A stretch of DNA of 64,000 bases from Halosimplex rubrum (GTDB lineage: Archaea; Halobacteriota; Halobacteria; Halobacteriales; Haloarculaceae). Location of the stretch: positions 2,356,001 to 2,420,000 of the forward strand of contig NZ_CP058910.1 of the NCBI RefSeq assembly GCF_013415885.1, in the 5' to 3' direction. Shown piece after piece: positions 36,535 through 44,785 of the stretch. The notes beneath the pieces were generated by a model. The model was not told where the DNA came from. It ran no database searches and saw only the letters and a program-made list of their open reading frames with translations. Numbering within the stretch: the stretch's first letter is position 1; each line of letters begins with the position of its first letter. Position numbers and translations under genes: made by a program.

Positions 36535-37488
36535 GTGACTCCGTCGCTCGGTCCCGTCGTCGGTAGTCGTCGGGCGATACGGCCGGTCGAAGTCGTGGTG
36601 GTGGGGCAGTCGCGAGGCGTCGGCGACTGGTTCGCGACGATGTTCAGCCAGCCCCTGGAGGTCCACGCATTCGTGCTCGGGGCGTTCGTCGGCGGCATCC
36701 TCGCGACGGTGTCGACCAGCGGGCGCCCGCGGACGGCGCTGGTGGCGACGCTGGGGGTGTTGCTGTTCACCTTCGGCGCCTTCGAGACGGTGTTGTGCCG
36801 GGGGACGTTCGCCGCCTGTCGCCACGTCCGGTTCAAGCCGTGGTACTTCCTGGCCGGCGTCTTCCTCGCGCAGTCCGTGGGGCTCGGCGTCCTGCGACGA
36901 GCGGTCGCGGAGCGACCCGACCTGCGGACCGAGCGGGGCGCGACGACGCTCGCGGGCGCGATCGTCGCCGTCTTGCTCGTGCTCGCGACCACCTCGCTCG
37001 CGGCCGGCCGACCCGCCCACCCGGTCACCGGGCTCGCGACGGTCGGCGGGTTCGCGGGGTCGGTCCTCGGGTTCAGCGCCTACCAGTGGAGCCGCCCGGG
37101 GGGCGGGACGGGCGGCTACGTCGCGGCGGTCCGGCGAGTGGTCGGTCGCGACGTCGAGGCGTCGGCACTGTTCGTCGCCGCGGGGACCGTCTTCGGGTTC
37201 GGCTACCCTCGGCTGTTCTGGGAGGTCGGCCGGGCGTTCGGCCCCGGCGGCTTCCCGCTCGGCCCGGTCACCTGGGTCCGGTCCGGCGTGGCCTCGGTCG
37301 CGCTGTACGTCCTCCCCGCGCTCGCGGCGACGGTCGCCGCCGCCTGGCTCCGCGACCGCCGCGACGAGCGGCTCGACGGCGGGCTGGTCGCGGCCGTCGT
37401 CTTCGGCTACGCGACCTACGCGGCGTGTCTCGCCCTCGCGACCGGGCTGGCGGCGACCGTCTGGTTCCGGGTCGTCCCGGTCTGGTAA
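36535..37488 (+). CDS. polytopic membrane protein, family unknown
   Basis: A 317-residue protein with about eight hydrophobic segments from residue 40 onwards, among them LGAFVGGILATVSTSG and GVASVALYVLPALAATVAAAW. It has two cysteines in VLCRGTFAACRHV in an extramembrane loop, which may form a disulfide. I recognise no transporter or enzyme motif. The GTG at 36535 is supported by a TATA-like GGACTTTTGCC at about 36502-36512. The first 35 residues are polar and could alternatively be untranslated, with a start at an internal codon. Confidence 0.7.
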   Translation: MTPSLGPVVGSRRAIRPVEVVVVGQSRGVGDWFATMFSQPLEVHAFVLGAFVGGILATVSTSGRPRTALVATLGVLLFTFGAFETVLCRGTFAACRHVRFKPWYFLAGVFLAQSVGLGVLRRAVAERPDLRTERGATTLAGAIVAVLLVLATTSLAAGRPAHPVTGLATVGGFAGSVLGFSAYQWSRPGGGTGGYVAAVRRVVGRDVEASALFVAAGTVFGFGYPRLFWEVGRAFGPGGFPLGPVTWVRSGVASVALYVLPALAATVAAAWLRDRRDERLDGGLVAAVVFGYATYAACLALATGLAATVWFRVVPVW

Positions 37489-37555
37489 GCGCCCGCGAGC
37501 GCCGCGAGGGAGGGCAGCCGCTCGACCGGCCGAACCGGTCGGACGACCGGGCGGG

Positions 37556-38158
37556 TCAGACCTCGATCTGCTGCATCAACTCGACGAGTTCGTCGAGTTC
37601 GGGGAAGGTGTACACCTTCACGTCGACGTTGGAGTCGGGCGCCTGGACGTGCGAGTCGAACATCAGGGCCATGTCGCTCTCGCGGTCGCCGACGAGGTCG
37701 TCGACCATCCCGGACCCGGGACCGAAGATGAACGAGGGCGGACCGATGTCGATAGTGGTGTCGAGGACGTTCGCCCAGCCGTCGATGAAGCCGCTGGTCA
37801 TGATGTTGCCGATCTCCTGGATCGCCGACCGCTCCATGTCGGTGAACCCGCTCGCGTTCGGGTCCGTCTCGCCCATGTCGCCGATCATCCCGTGGGAGAG
37901 TTCCTTCGCGCTCCCGGCTTCGAGCAGAAAGAGGATGTGGCCGTGGGGCGGTTCGACCATCTCGATGCTGATGCCGATCTGCTCGGCGTGGCCCACGTGG
38001 GTCTTGATGTCCGGGATGTCGATGAAGTTGATCTTGGTGATCTCCATCTCCGTCTCCATCCCCGTCATCTGGCTGAGGTGGTCCGCGACCGTGTTCCCGC
38101 CCTCCTTGGCCATCTTGTTGAACAACCCGAGTTTCCGGATATCTATCTTCAGACTCAT
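37556..38158 (-). CDS. cheC: chemotaxis protein CheC
   Basis: A 200-residue CheC/CheX/FliY-family phosphatase that dephosphorylates CheY-P and, in archaea and Bacillus, partners CheD. The two family repeats are visible: KEGGNTVADHLSQMTG near residue 20 and AIQEIGNIMTSGFIDGWANV near residue 110, the latter with the conserved Glu and Asn of the active site (E-x-x-N). The ATG at 38158 gives the expected MSLKIDIRKLGLFNKM start. No other che or flagellar gene is adjacent, so this is an outlying copy. The upstream TATA-like GCTTATGTGG is near 38198-38207. Confidence 0.9.
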   Translation of the reverse strand: MSLKIDIRKLGLFNKMAKEGGNTVADHLSQMTGMETEMEITKINFIDIPDIKTHVGHAEQIGISIEMVEPPHGHILFLLEAGSAKELSHGMIGDMGETDPNASGFTDMERSAIQEIGNIMTSGFIDGWANVLDTTIDIGPPSFIFGPGSGMVDDLVGDRESDMALMFDSHVQAPDSNVDVKVYTFPELDELVELMQQIEV

Positions 38159-38289
38159 TGGCGACCCTGCGAGGTGGGCAGGCGTTTCGACCCGACCCAC
38201 ATAAGCGGTCCCCCCCGATTTTCGCGAGCGAGACTCGGCGGCCGTCGCCGATGGACGAACGGCCGATACGGCGTCCCGGCCGCGTCGGT

Positions 38290-38979
38290 TCAGTGCTCGC
38301 GCTGGCTGACCGCGACGCCCTCGCCGAGCGGCAACAGCGTCGTCTCGAAGGCGTCGTCGTCGGCGACCGTATCGAGGTAGTCCGCGATCCCCTCCGTCAT
38401 GCCGTCCATCGCCGACCGGTCCGCCCCATCCGCGGCCCCGCCGTCCTCGAAGTACGCTCGCAGGTCGCCGGCGTCGATCGAGCCGCCGGCGACGGCGTTG
38501 TCGGCGGCGACGATCCCGCCCGGCGCCACCTTCTCGCGGACGGCCTCGAACGCCTCGGCGTAGCGCTCCTTCTGGCAGTCGATCAGCACCACGTCGAACG
38601 GGCCGTCGTACGCATCGACCGTCTCGATGGCGTCGCCGTGTTCGAAGGCCGCGCGGTCGGCGAGGCCACCGCGGTCGAGGTACTCCCGGGCTTGGTCGAG
38701 CTCGTCTTCGTCGATCTCGGTGAGGACGACCTCGCCGTCGGCGGGCAGTTCGCGCGCGAACCAGTACGCCGAGTAGCCGAAGCCCGAGCCGAACTCGAAG
38801 ACCCGCTCGGCGTCGGCGAAGCGGGCCAGCATCGCCAGCCAGCCGCCGACGGCCGGCCCGACGTAGGGGAACCCCTCGTCGCGGGCCTGCGCGCCCATCT
38901 CGTCGAGTGTCTCGTCGGACTCCGGACCCAGCGCGGTCGCGTACGATTCGAGGAACTCCGATATCACGTAATCGGCCAT
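38290..38979 (-). CDS. SAM-dependent O-methyltransferase (class I, catechol-type)
   Basis: A 229-residue methyltransferase of the O-methyltransferase/caffeoyl-CoA type. The SAM-binding motif is VFEFGSGFGYSAYWFA, followed by VVLTEIDEDELDQARE for the ribose-binding acidic residue, FDVVLIDCQKERY for motif IV with metal-ligand Asp, and VAPGGIVAADNA. The acceptor is unknown. The ATG at 38979 is set by a TATA-like box near 39001-39010 on the minus strand and by the usual MADYVISEFL beginning. It is divergent from the P450 gene. Confidence 0.9.
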   Translation of the reverse strand: MADYVISEFLESYATALGPESDETLDEMGAQARDEGFPYVGPAVGGWLAMLARFADAERVFEFGSGFGYSAYWFARELPADGEVVLTEIDEDELDQAREYLDRGGLADRAAFEHGDAIETVDAYDGPFDVVLIDCQKERYAEAFEAVREKVAPGGIVAADNAVAGGSIDAGDLRAYFEDGGAADGADRSAMDGMTEGIADYLDTVADDDAFETTLLPLGEGVAVSQREH

Positions 38980-39128
38980 AGTTCGGCTTCGACCGCCGCT
39001 CGGATAAAGCGCCGCCGCCGCGGCCAGACGTTCCGGGATCGCCCGTCGGGCGCCTCGCCTCCGCCGCGGGACCGGCACGGTCCCTCGGTCGTCGAGAGAT
39101 TCATACCGATCCGACCGTAACCTCGGAC

Positions 39129-40502
39129 ATGTCAGACACTCCGCCGGGACCCAAGGGCGAGCCGCTGTTCGGGAGCAGTCGGCGCTACGCCCGGGACCCG
39201 TTCTCGTTCATCTCCGCGCTCGAGGAGACCTACGACGACGTGGTCAACTTCGATATGGGGCCGATGGAGACGTACATGGTCACCGACCCCACAGACGTCG
39301 AGCGGATCCTCGTCTCCGAGGCCGATTCCTACCGCAAGCCGGACTTCCAGAACGACGCGCTGGGCGACCTGCTCGGCGACGGACTCCTCCTGAGCGAGGG
39401 CGAGACCTGGGAACGCCAGCGCGAACTCGCGAATCCGGCGTTCCGGATGTCACGACTGATGGGGATGGCCGACCGCGTCACGAACCACGCCGAGTCGATG
39501 GTCGACGCGTGGGAGCCGGGCGACACCGTCGACGCCGAGACGGAGATGGCCCGCGTGACCCTGAACGTCATCCTCGATCTGATGATGGGCGTCGAGCTCT
39601 CCGCGTCGCGGGTCGACACCGTCCAGAACCAGCTCGACCCGCTCGGGCGGCGCTTCGAGCCCGACCCGCTCAGATTCGCGATGCCCGACTGGGTGCCGAT
39701 GCCCGGCGACGAGGAGTTCGAGACGGCGGTCGCCGAACTCGATTCGGTGCTCGACGACATCGTCGCGGCGCGGCGGGGCGACGGCGGGGTCCGCGGCGTC
39801 TCGACGGTGGTCGACTCGCCAGCGGCGGACGACGGCCCGCCGATGGACTTCCTGTCGGTCCTCCTGCGCGCGCAGGACCGCGGCGAGCAGTCCGCCGAGC
39901 TGCTCCGCGACGAGATGATGACGATGCTGCTCGCGGGCCACGACACCACCGCGCTGACGCTCACCTACACGTGGTTCCTGCTCTCGGAACACCCCGAGGC
40001 CGAACGCCGCGTCCAGGCGGAAGTCGACGAGGTCCTCGACGGGGACCGTCCGAGCATGGACCACGTCCGGGAGTTCGAGTACCTTGACTGGGTGATCAAC
40101 GAGGCGATGCGGCTGTACCCGCCCGTGTTTACGATCTTCCGTGAGCCCACCGAGCCCGTGGAACTCGGCGGCTACCGCGTCGACGCGGGGTCGACGCTCA
40201 TGCTCCCCCAGTGGGGCGTCCACCGTTCGGGCCGGTACTGGGACGACCCGGAGGCGTTCGACCCCGGGCGGTTCAGTCCCGAGCGCCGCGACGATCGGCC
40301 GCGGTTCGCCTTCTTCCCGTTCGGCGGCGGCCCGCGCCACTGCATCGGCAAGCACCTCTCGCTGCTGGAGGCCAAACTCATCGTCGCCACCGTCGTCTCC
40401 GAGTACGAACTCGACTTTCAGGGGGAGACGCCGCTGGAACTGATGCCGTCGCTGACGATGCATCCCCGGCAGACGATGGAGATGGAACTCGTCGAGCGCT
40501 GA
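39129..40502 (+). CDS. cytochrome P450
   Basis: A 457-residue soluble P450 monooxygenase. It has the oxygen-activating helix I motif LLAGHDTTALT, the E-x-x-R pair in NEAMRLYPP, and the heme-thiolate loop FFPFGGGPRHCIGKH with Cys405. The sequence resembles fatty-acid or terpenoid hydroxylases of the CYP102/CYP174-like haloarchaeal group, but the substrate cannot be stated. No ferredoxin or reductase gene is adjacent, so electrons must come from elsewhere. A TATA-like GATTCATACC at about 39096-39105 gives a leaderless start. Confidence 0.93.
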   Translation: MSDTPPGPKGEPLFGSSRRYARDPFSFISALEETYDDVVNFDMGPMETYMVTDPTDVERILVSEADSYRKPDFQNDALGDLLGDGLLLSEGETWERQRELANPAFRMSRLMGMADRVTNHAESMVDAWEPGDTVDAETEMARVTLNVILDLMMGVELSASRVDTVQNQLDPLGRRFEPDPLRFAMPDWVPMPGDEEFETAVAELDSVLDDIVAARRGDGGVRGVSTVVDSPAADDGPPMDFLSVLLRAQDRGEQSAELLRDEMMTMLLAGHDTTALTLTYTWFLLSEHPEAERRVQAEVDEVLDGDRPSMDHVREFEYLDWVINEAMRLYPPVFTIFREPTEPVELGGYRVDAGSTLMLPQWGVHRSGRYWDDPEAFDPGRFSPERRDDRPRFAFFPFGGGPRHCIGKHLSLLEAKLIVATVVSEYELDFQGETPLELMPSLTMHPRQTMEMELVER

Positions 40503-40526
40503 CGCGGTCCGCCGAGCCGCACCGGG

Positions 40527-40578
40527 CGCCTACTCCGTGCGGTCGAGCGCAGGTCGCCTACTCCGTGCGGTCGAGCGC
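40527..40578. repeat. 24-bp direct repeat over the Nudix stop codon
   Basis: The 24 bases beginning CGCCTACTCCGTGCGG occur identically at 40527-40550 and 40555-40578, four bases apart. The right copy contains the last codons and TAG of the Nudix gene (minus strand), so the left copy is a duplicated, untranslated gene end. Confidence 0.9.
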
Positions 40579-41121
40579 CGCCCGCCCCTCCTCGACCCAC
40601 CACTCCGGACGCTTGTACGACTCCGGCCAACTGGTCAGCAACCGGTCGTCGGCCGCCGCGAGTTCGGCGGGCGTCCAGAAGCGGGCTTCGGCCACCTCGT
40701 CGTCCGCCTCGGGGGTCCCGGACACGTCTCCGTCGTCGACGGCGTAGCAGAGATACGTCTTCTGCACGTCGCCGAACTTCGCGAACGTCCGCGCGTCGAA
40801 CAGCACGAGGTCCCCGGGGTCGACAGTCAGCGTCGTCTCCTCCGCCAGTTCGCGAGCCCCAGCCACGTCGGGGTCTTCGCCCGCTTCGACCATCCCGCCG
40901 GGCGTTCCCCACAGGTCCCGGTCGGCCGCGTCGACCTTCACGAGGAGGAGGCTCGCGCGTTCCCCCTCGCTCGCGCCGTCGAGGACCGCGACCCGCGCGG
41001 TCGGGATCGGGTTGTAGAACTCGTACTCGCCGCAGTCGCCGCAGTGCTGGACCGCCGGCGGGTCGACCGGCTCCAGTCGCCCGCCGCAGTTCGGGCAGTA
41101 GTCGGGCGGCGTGTTCGGCAC
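40558..41121 (-). CDS. Nudix hydrolase with N-terminal zinc ribbon
   Basis: A 187-residue protein. Four cysteines in YCPNCGGRLE and HCGDCGEYEF (about residues 8-35) form a zinc ribbon. The Nudix box is GGMVEAGEDPDVAGARELAEET with the catalytic R-E-x-x-E-E, hydrolysing nucleoside diphosphate derivatives; the zinc ribbon resembles NADH pyrophosphatase-like members. The start is GTG 41121; a TATA-like GCGTTAGGTGG (about 41145-41155, minus strand) fits it. The C-terminus lies within a direct repeat that duplicates its stop region. Confidence 0.88.
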   Translation of the reverse strand: MPNTPPDYCPNCGGRLEPVDPPAVQHCGDCGEYEFYNPIPTARVAVLDGASEGERASLLLVKVDAADRDLWGTPGGMVEAGEDPDVAGARELAEETTLTVDPGDLVLFDARTFAKFGDVQKTYLCYAVDDGDVSGTPEADDEVAEARFWTPAELAAADDRLLTSWPESYKRPEWWVEEGRAALDRTE

Positions 41122-41189
41122 AGGGGGATCTCCGGCGGCCGTCCACCTAACGCTACGGGGTCGGGCGCGCGGGCGGCGACCGCCCCGGT

Positions 41190-42140
41190 TCACCGGTTGC
41201 GGCTCACCGGGAACTTCACGCGGTCGGGATGCTCGTTGAACTCGGCGAGGATCCGCTCGTAGAGCTCGTTTTTCGTCCGCTGGCCCCGCCGCGGGTGGAC
41301 GATGTACCGCAGGCGGAGTTTCACCCACGACCCCTCCTGGGAGACGTTGACCGTCGGCTGGGACTGGACTTCGAGTTCCACGGGCGTCTCGGCCAGTCGC
41401 TCGCGGTAGCGTTCGACGCTGCGGGCCATCCCCTCGCCGACCACGTCCTCGGCGACCGCGACCATCCGCTCGCGGGCAAAGGCGAGGTCGGTCTCGTAGG
41501 CCACCTCGACGGCCACCTCGTTCCAGACGAACGGGAACTCCTCGCGGGTGAAGTTCGTCACGTGCGCCGAGAGGACGACGGAGTTCGGGACGGTGATCGT
41601 CCGGCCCGACGGCTGGTTCGAGGAGACCAGATCGCCGTTTATCTCCCACAGCGTCGTCACGAGGAAGTTCACCTCGACCACGTCGCCCTTCGAGTCCTCG
41701 ATGGCGACCCGGTCGCCGACCTGGTAGGGGCGGTTGACCATGATGTACACCCAGCCGATCAGCGAGAAGAGCGGCTGCTGGAGCGCGAAGGTGACCGCGA
41801 ACCCGACGACGCCCAGCGAGAAGAGGACGCCGACCCACTGTTCGGTGACGACGCCGGCCAGTCCGACGGTCCCGATCAGCCCGAAGGCCAACCGGAGGAC
41901 GTTGCGCAGGTCGTGGCGGCGGCGTTTGCTCTCCGCCCGATCGGTGAGCCAGCCGCCGACCACGCGGTAGGCGCCGTAGGTCGCGAGGACGACCGCGGCC
42001 GCCAGCAACCCGGTGACCGCCGCCCGCTCGACCGAGACGCCCCAGACGCTGCCGAACTCGACCGTCGCGGCCGCCACGAACCGACTCGCCACCCCTGCGA
42101 CCGCCGCAGCGGCCAGCGAGGCCTGCCCGACCCGTCGCAT
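41190..42140 (-). CDS. mscS: mechanosensitive ion channel, MscS family
   Basis: A 316-residue small-conductance mechanosensitive channel. Two to three N-terminal helices are followed by the pore-lining helix region LFSLGVVGFAVTFALQQPLF and the start of the beta domain with YQVGDRVAIEDSKGDVVEVN and ITVPNSVVLSAHVTNFT, all typical of MscS. It would release solutes on osmotic downshift, relevant to a salt-in organism. The ATG at 42140 is favoured by a TATA-like GAACTTAGTGA at about 42165-42175 and by hydrophobicity beginning soon after it. Confidence 0.9.
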   Translation of the reverse strand: MRRVGQASLAAAAVAGVASRFVAAATVEFGSVWGVSVERAAVTGLLAAAVVLATYGAYRVVGGWLTDRAESKRRRHDLRNVLRLAFGLIGTVGLAGVVTEQWVGVLFSLGVVGFAVTFALQQPLFSLIGWVYIMVNRPYQVGDRVAIEDSKGDVVEVNFLVTTLWEINGDLVSSNQPSGRTITVPNSVVLSAHVTNFTREEFPFVWNEVAVEVAYETDLAFARERMVAVAEDVVGEGMARSVERYRERLAETPVELEVQSQPTVNVSQEGSWVKLRLRYIVHPRRGQRTKNELYERILAEFNEHPDRVKFPVSRNR

Positions 42141-42257
42141 CTGCCAGTCCGCTCGCGGCCCCGTCACTAAGTTCCCAGGGGTCGGCCGCGTCGCCGCGCG
42201 CTCGCGGCAGTGCCCGGCTCGCTCCGTCGCGCCGTCGTCGGTAACCCGTTCGGTACG

Positions 42258-42267
42258 CCTTTTATTC
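42258..42267 (+). promoter_or_regulatory. TATA-like box for the peroxiredoxin gene
   Basis: CCTTTTATTC lies about 29 bases before the ATG at 42292, so the promoter of this interrupted gene still looks intact. Confidence 0.5.
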
Positions 42268-42291
42268 CGCCGGCGTTCCAACCGTCGAGCG

Positions 42292-42765
42292 ATGGTTTCC
42301 ACTGGCGAATCCGCACCCACGTTCACCGCGACGCTCGGCACGAGCGACCACGAGGACTTCGATCTCGCCGACCACCTCGGCGACGGCCCGGTCGTCCTCG
42401 CCTTCTTCCCCGGCGCGTTCACGCCGCCGTGTACCAACGAGATGGTCGCCTTCCAGGAGCGACTCGACGACTTCCGGGGCGCCGGCGCGAAGCTCTTCGG
42501 CGTCAGCGCCGACTCGCCGTTCTCCTAGGGCGCGTTCCGCGAGGAGCACGGCATCGAGTTCGACCTCGTCAGCGACATGGACGGCGACACCATCGAGGCC
42601 TACGGCCTGACGATGGACATCCCCGACCTGGGCCTGTACGGCAACGCCAACCGCGCCGTCTTCGTGATCGACGACGGGGGGACCGTCGTCTACGACTGGG
42701 TCGCCGACGACCCGACCGACGAGCCCGACTACGACGCCGTCCTCGACGCCGTCGAATCGGCCTGA
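42292..42765 (+). pseudogene. peroxiredoxin interrupted by an in-frame TAG
   Basis: The reading frame encodes an AhpC/Bcp-type peroxiredoxin: MVSTGESAPTFTATLG at the start and the peroxidatic motif PGAFTPPCT (Cys47). Codon 79 is TAG (42526-42528), directly after VSADSPFS. The same frame then continues as GAFREEHGIEFDLVSDMDGD and ends normally at 42763-42765. Homologues usually have glutamine here, so a single C-to-T change (CAG to TAG) explains it. The two halves are otherwise undamaged and the promoter is intact, pointing to recent loss, a sequencing error, or rare readthrough. A normal length would be about 157 residues. Confidence 0.85.
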
Positions 42766-42805
42766 GAACCGCCAAACCCTTTCTCGTCGCCGCCCCGATC
42801 GCCGG

Positions 42806-43114
42806 TCACACCCGCTCGCGCGCCGCCGGCCCGACCACCGGGAACTCGAACGCCGTCCCGTTGTACGCCGTCAGCATCGCCACCACCCAGACGACCGGCA
42901 CCACGTCGAAGTACAGGAACGGGACGAACAGCGCTGTCGGGAACAGCGCGACAAGCGCGATTCCCAGATAGATGCTCTGGAGCGTGTGGAACGGATCGCG
43001 CTCGGCCGGGTCGGTGACGTATCGGATCACGAGCCCGCTCACCGGCATCGCGAGATACGACAGCGCCGCCAGCGTGCGCCTGCTCCGCGCCCGCTGGTCG
43101 GCCGCCTCACTCAT
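42806..43114 (-). CDS. DUF4870-like small membrane protein
   Basis: A 102-residue protein with a charged N-terminus and three hydrophobic helices: LAALSYLAMPVSGLVIRYV, IYLGIALVALFPTALFVPFL and VWVVAMLTAYNG. The H-x-x-Q-S segment FHTLQSIYLG is the hallmark of the DUF4870/Tic20-like family of membrane proteins of unknown function. It lies downstream of nuoN on the same strand with a 135-base gap, so it may share the nuo transcript or have its own promoter. Confidence 0.75.
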   Translation of the reverse strand: MSEAADQRARSRRTLAALSYLAMPVSGLVIRYVTDPAERDPFHTLQSIYLGIALVALFPTALFVPFLYFDVVPVVWVVAMLTAYNGTAFEFPVVGPAARERV

Positions 43115-43249
43115 CGGTCGTCACCTCGGCGCTGGCCAGTTCTGTCACTGGAGAGATCGTTTCGTCCGAAATCGGAAAATTGCTCGGGTTCGGCGGTCGG
43201 CGAACGGCGGAGAAGTCGATTGGGAGCCGTCGACCGACGCGCGCGGCGG

Positions 43250-44785
43250 TCAGCCGAACAGGACGCTCGCGGCGTCGAAGGCGCTCGGCGAGAGGAGGCC
43301 GAACGCGGGCAGCAGCGCGAACGTGACGAACGCGGCGATGACGACGGCGGCGTACAGCGAACTCGGGTAGCCGCCCAGGTCGAACTCGCCGTCGGGCTCC
43401 TCGATCCACATCGCCTTGACGACCCGGCTGTAGTAGTACAGCGACAGGGCGCTGTTGACGATGAGCGAGGCGGCCAGCAGCCAGGCGCCGCCGTTGACCG
43501 TTCCCAGCAGCAGGTAGAGCTTCGAGATGAAGCCGCCGCCGACCGGCAGGCCGGCGAGGCTGAACAGGAAGATGGTCATCGCGGCGCAGGCCAGCGGCGC
43601 CTGCTTCGAGAGGCCGTTGAAGTCCTGGAAGGTGCGGCCGACGCCCCAGTACTCGGTGAGCGCGAGGAACAGGAACGCGCCGGTGTTCATGAACCCGTAG
43701 ACGAGCAGGTGCATCATGCTCGCGCCGAGGACGAGTCCGTTGTCGACGCCCGGCGTGAGCGCGGCCAGTCCGATGAGGACGTAGCCGGCGTGGCCGATCG
43801 AGGAGTAGGCGAGCATCCGCTTGACCTTCTCCTGGGTGGCGGCGGCGAAGTTCCCGACGGTCATCGTGACGACCGCGAGGACGGTGACGGCGGTGACCCA
43901 GTCGACCATGGGGTCGCCGCCCGCCAGCCCGCCGACCTCGGGGAACGCGGTGAGGAACACGCGGAAGGCGACGACGAACCCGGCGGCCTTCGAGGCCGAC
44001 GAGAGGAACGCCGACACCGGCGCCGGCGCGCCCTCGTACGCCTCGGGCGCCCAGAAGTGGAACGGCACGCTCGCGGTCTTGTAGGCGAACCCGAGCAGCA
44101 TCATGATGACGCCGACGCCGAGGATGCCGGTCGGAATCGACGAGCCCGCGGCCAGTGCCTCTGCGACGGCGTCGAGCTGGAGGCTCCCCGTCGCGGCGTA
44201 GACGAGGCTGATCCCGTAGGCGAGCACCGACGACGACAGCGCGCCGACGAGGAAGTACTTCAGGCCGCCCTCGACGCTGCCGCGGTCCGTCTTGAGGAAC
44301 GCGACCAGCGCGAACGACGGCAGGCTGGCGAGTTCGAGGCTGACGAACACCGTCGCGAGGCTGTTGGCCGAGGCCATCAGCGACATGCCCGTCGCGGCCA
44401 TGATGACCAGCCCGTAGTACTCGGCCTGGTACTCCTGGCCGTCGAGGTAGTCGTAGCTTGCCAGCGTCACCAGCGCGGTCACGCTGCCGACGATGACGAC
44501 GAAGAACAGGCTCATCCCGTCGACGATCAGCGCGCCGCCGTACAGGTCGATCGCGCCCGAGCCCCGCGGTTGACCGACGCCGAGCACGAGGAAGTACCCG
44601 GCGACGAGGAACGACGCGAGCGCGCCGACCGTCGACACGCCCGCGAGGACGGCGTTGGAACTCGTCCCCGGCTGGGGATCGATGCTGTCCACGATGAACA
44701 GCAGCATGGCGGTCGCGCCGAAGAGGATCGCCGGCGTCAGCGCGACCCAGTCGGCCACCTGAAAGCCCGCGATGTCGACTACCAT
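43250..44785 (-). CDS. nuoN: NADH-quinone oxidoreductase subunit N
   Basis: A 511-residue antiporter-like subunit of complex I with about fourteen helices. It has the proton-channel signature LKYFLVGALSSSVLAYGISL (conserved Lys and surrounding residues) and RMLAYSSIGHAGYVLIGL with the second-half lysine region KVKRMLAYSS. It forms the membrane proton-pumping arm with L and M. In haloarchaea complex I lacks the NADH-oxidising module, so the electron donor is not NADH. It is the last gene of the nuo run and overlaps nuoM by seven bases. Confidence 0.93.
   Translation of the reverse strand: MVVDIAGFQVADWVALTPAILFGATAMLLFIVDSIDPQPGTSSNAVLAGVSTVGALASFLVAGYFLVLGVGQPRGSGAIDLYGGALIVDGMSLFFVVIVGSVTALVTLASYDYLDGQEYQAEYYGLVIMAATGMSLMASANSLATVFVSLELASLPSFALVAFLKTDRGSVEGGLKYFLVGALSSSVLAYGISLVYAATGSLQLDAVAEALAAGSSIPTGILGVGVIMMLLGFAYKTASVPFHFWAPEAYEGAPAPVSAFLSSASKAAGFVVAFRVFLTAFPEVGGLAGGDPMVDWVTAVTVLAVVTMTVGNFAAATQEKVKRMLAYSSIGHAGYVLIGLAALTPGVDNGLVLGASMMHLLVYGFMNTGAFLFLALTEYWGVGRTFQDFNGLSKQAPLACAAMTIFLFSLAGLPVGGGFISKLYLLLGTVNGGAWLLAASLIVNSALSLYYYSRVVKAMWIEEPDGEFDLGGYPSSLYAAVVIAAFVTFALLPAFGLLSPSAFDAASVLFG

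Noticed and set aside
42526-42528. Pyrrolysine or programmed readthrough at the peroxiredoxin TAG
   Set aside because: No pyl genes or suppressor tRNA are visible in the window, and a CAG-to-TAG mutation or sequencing error is simpler. It is kept as a check, not a claim.
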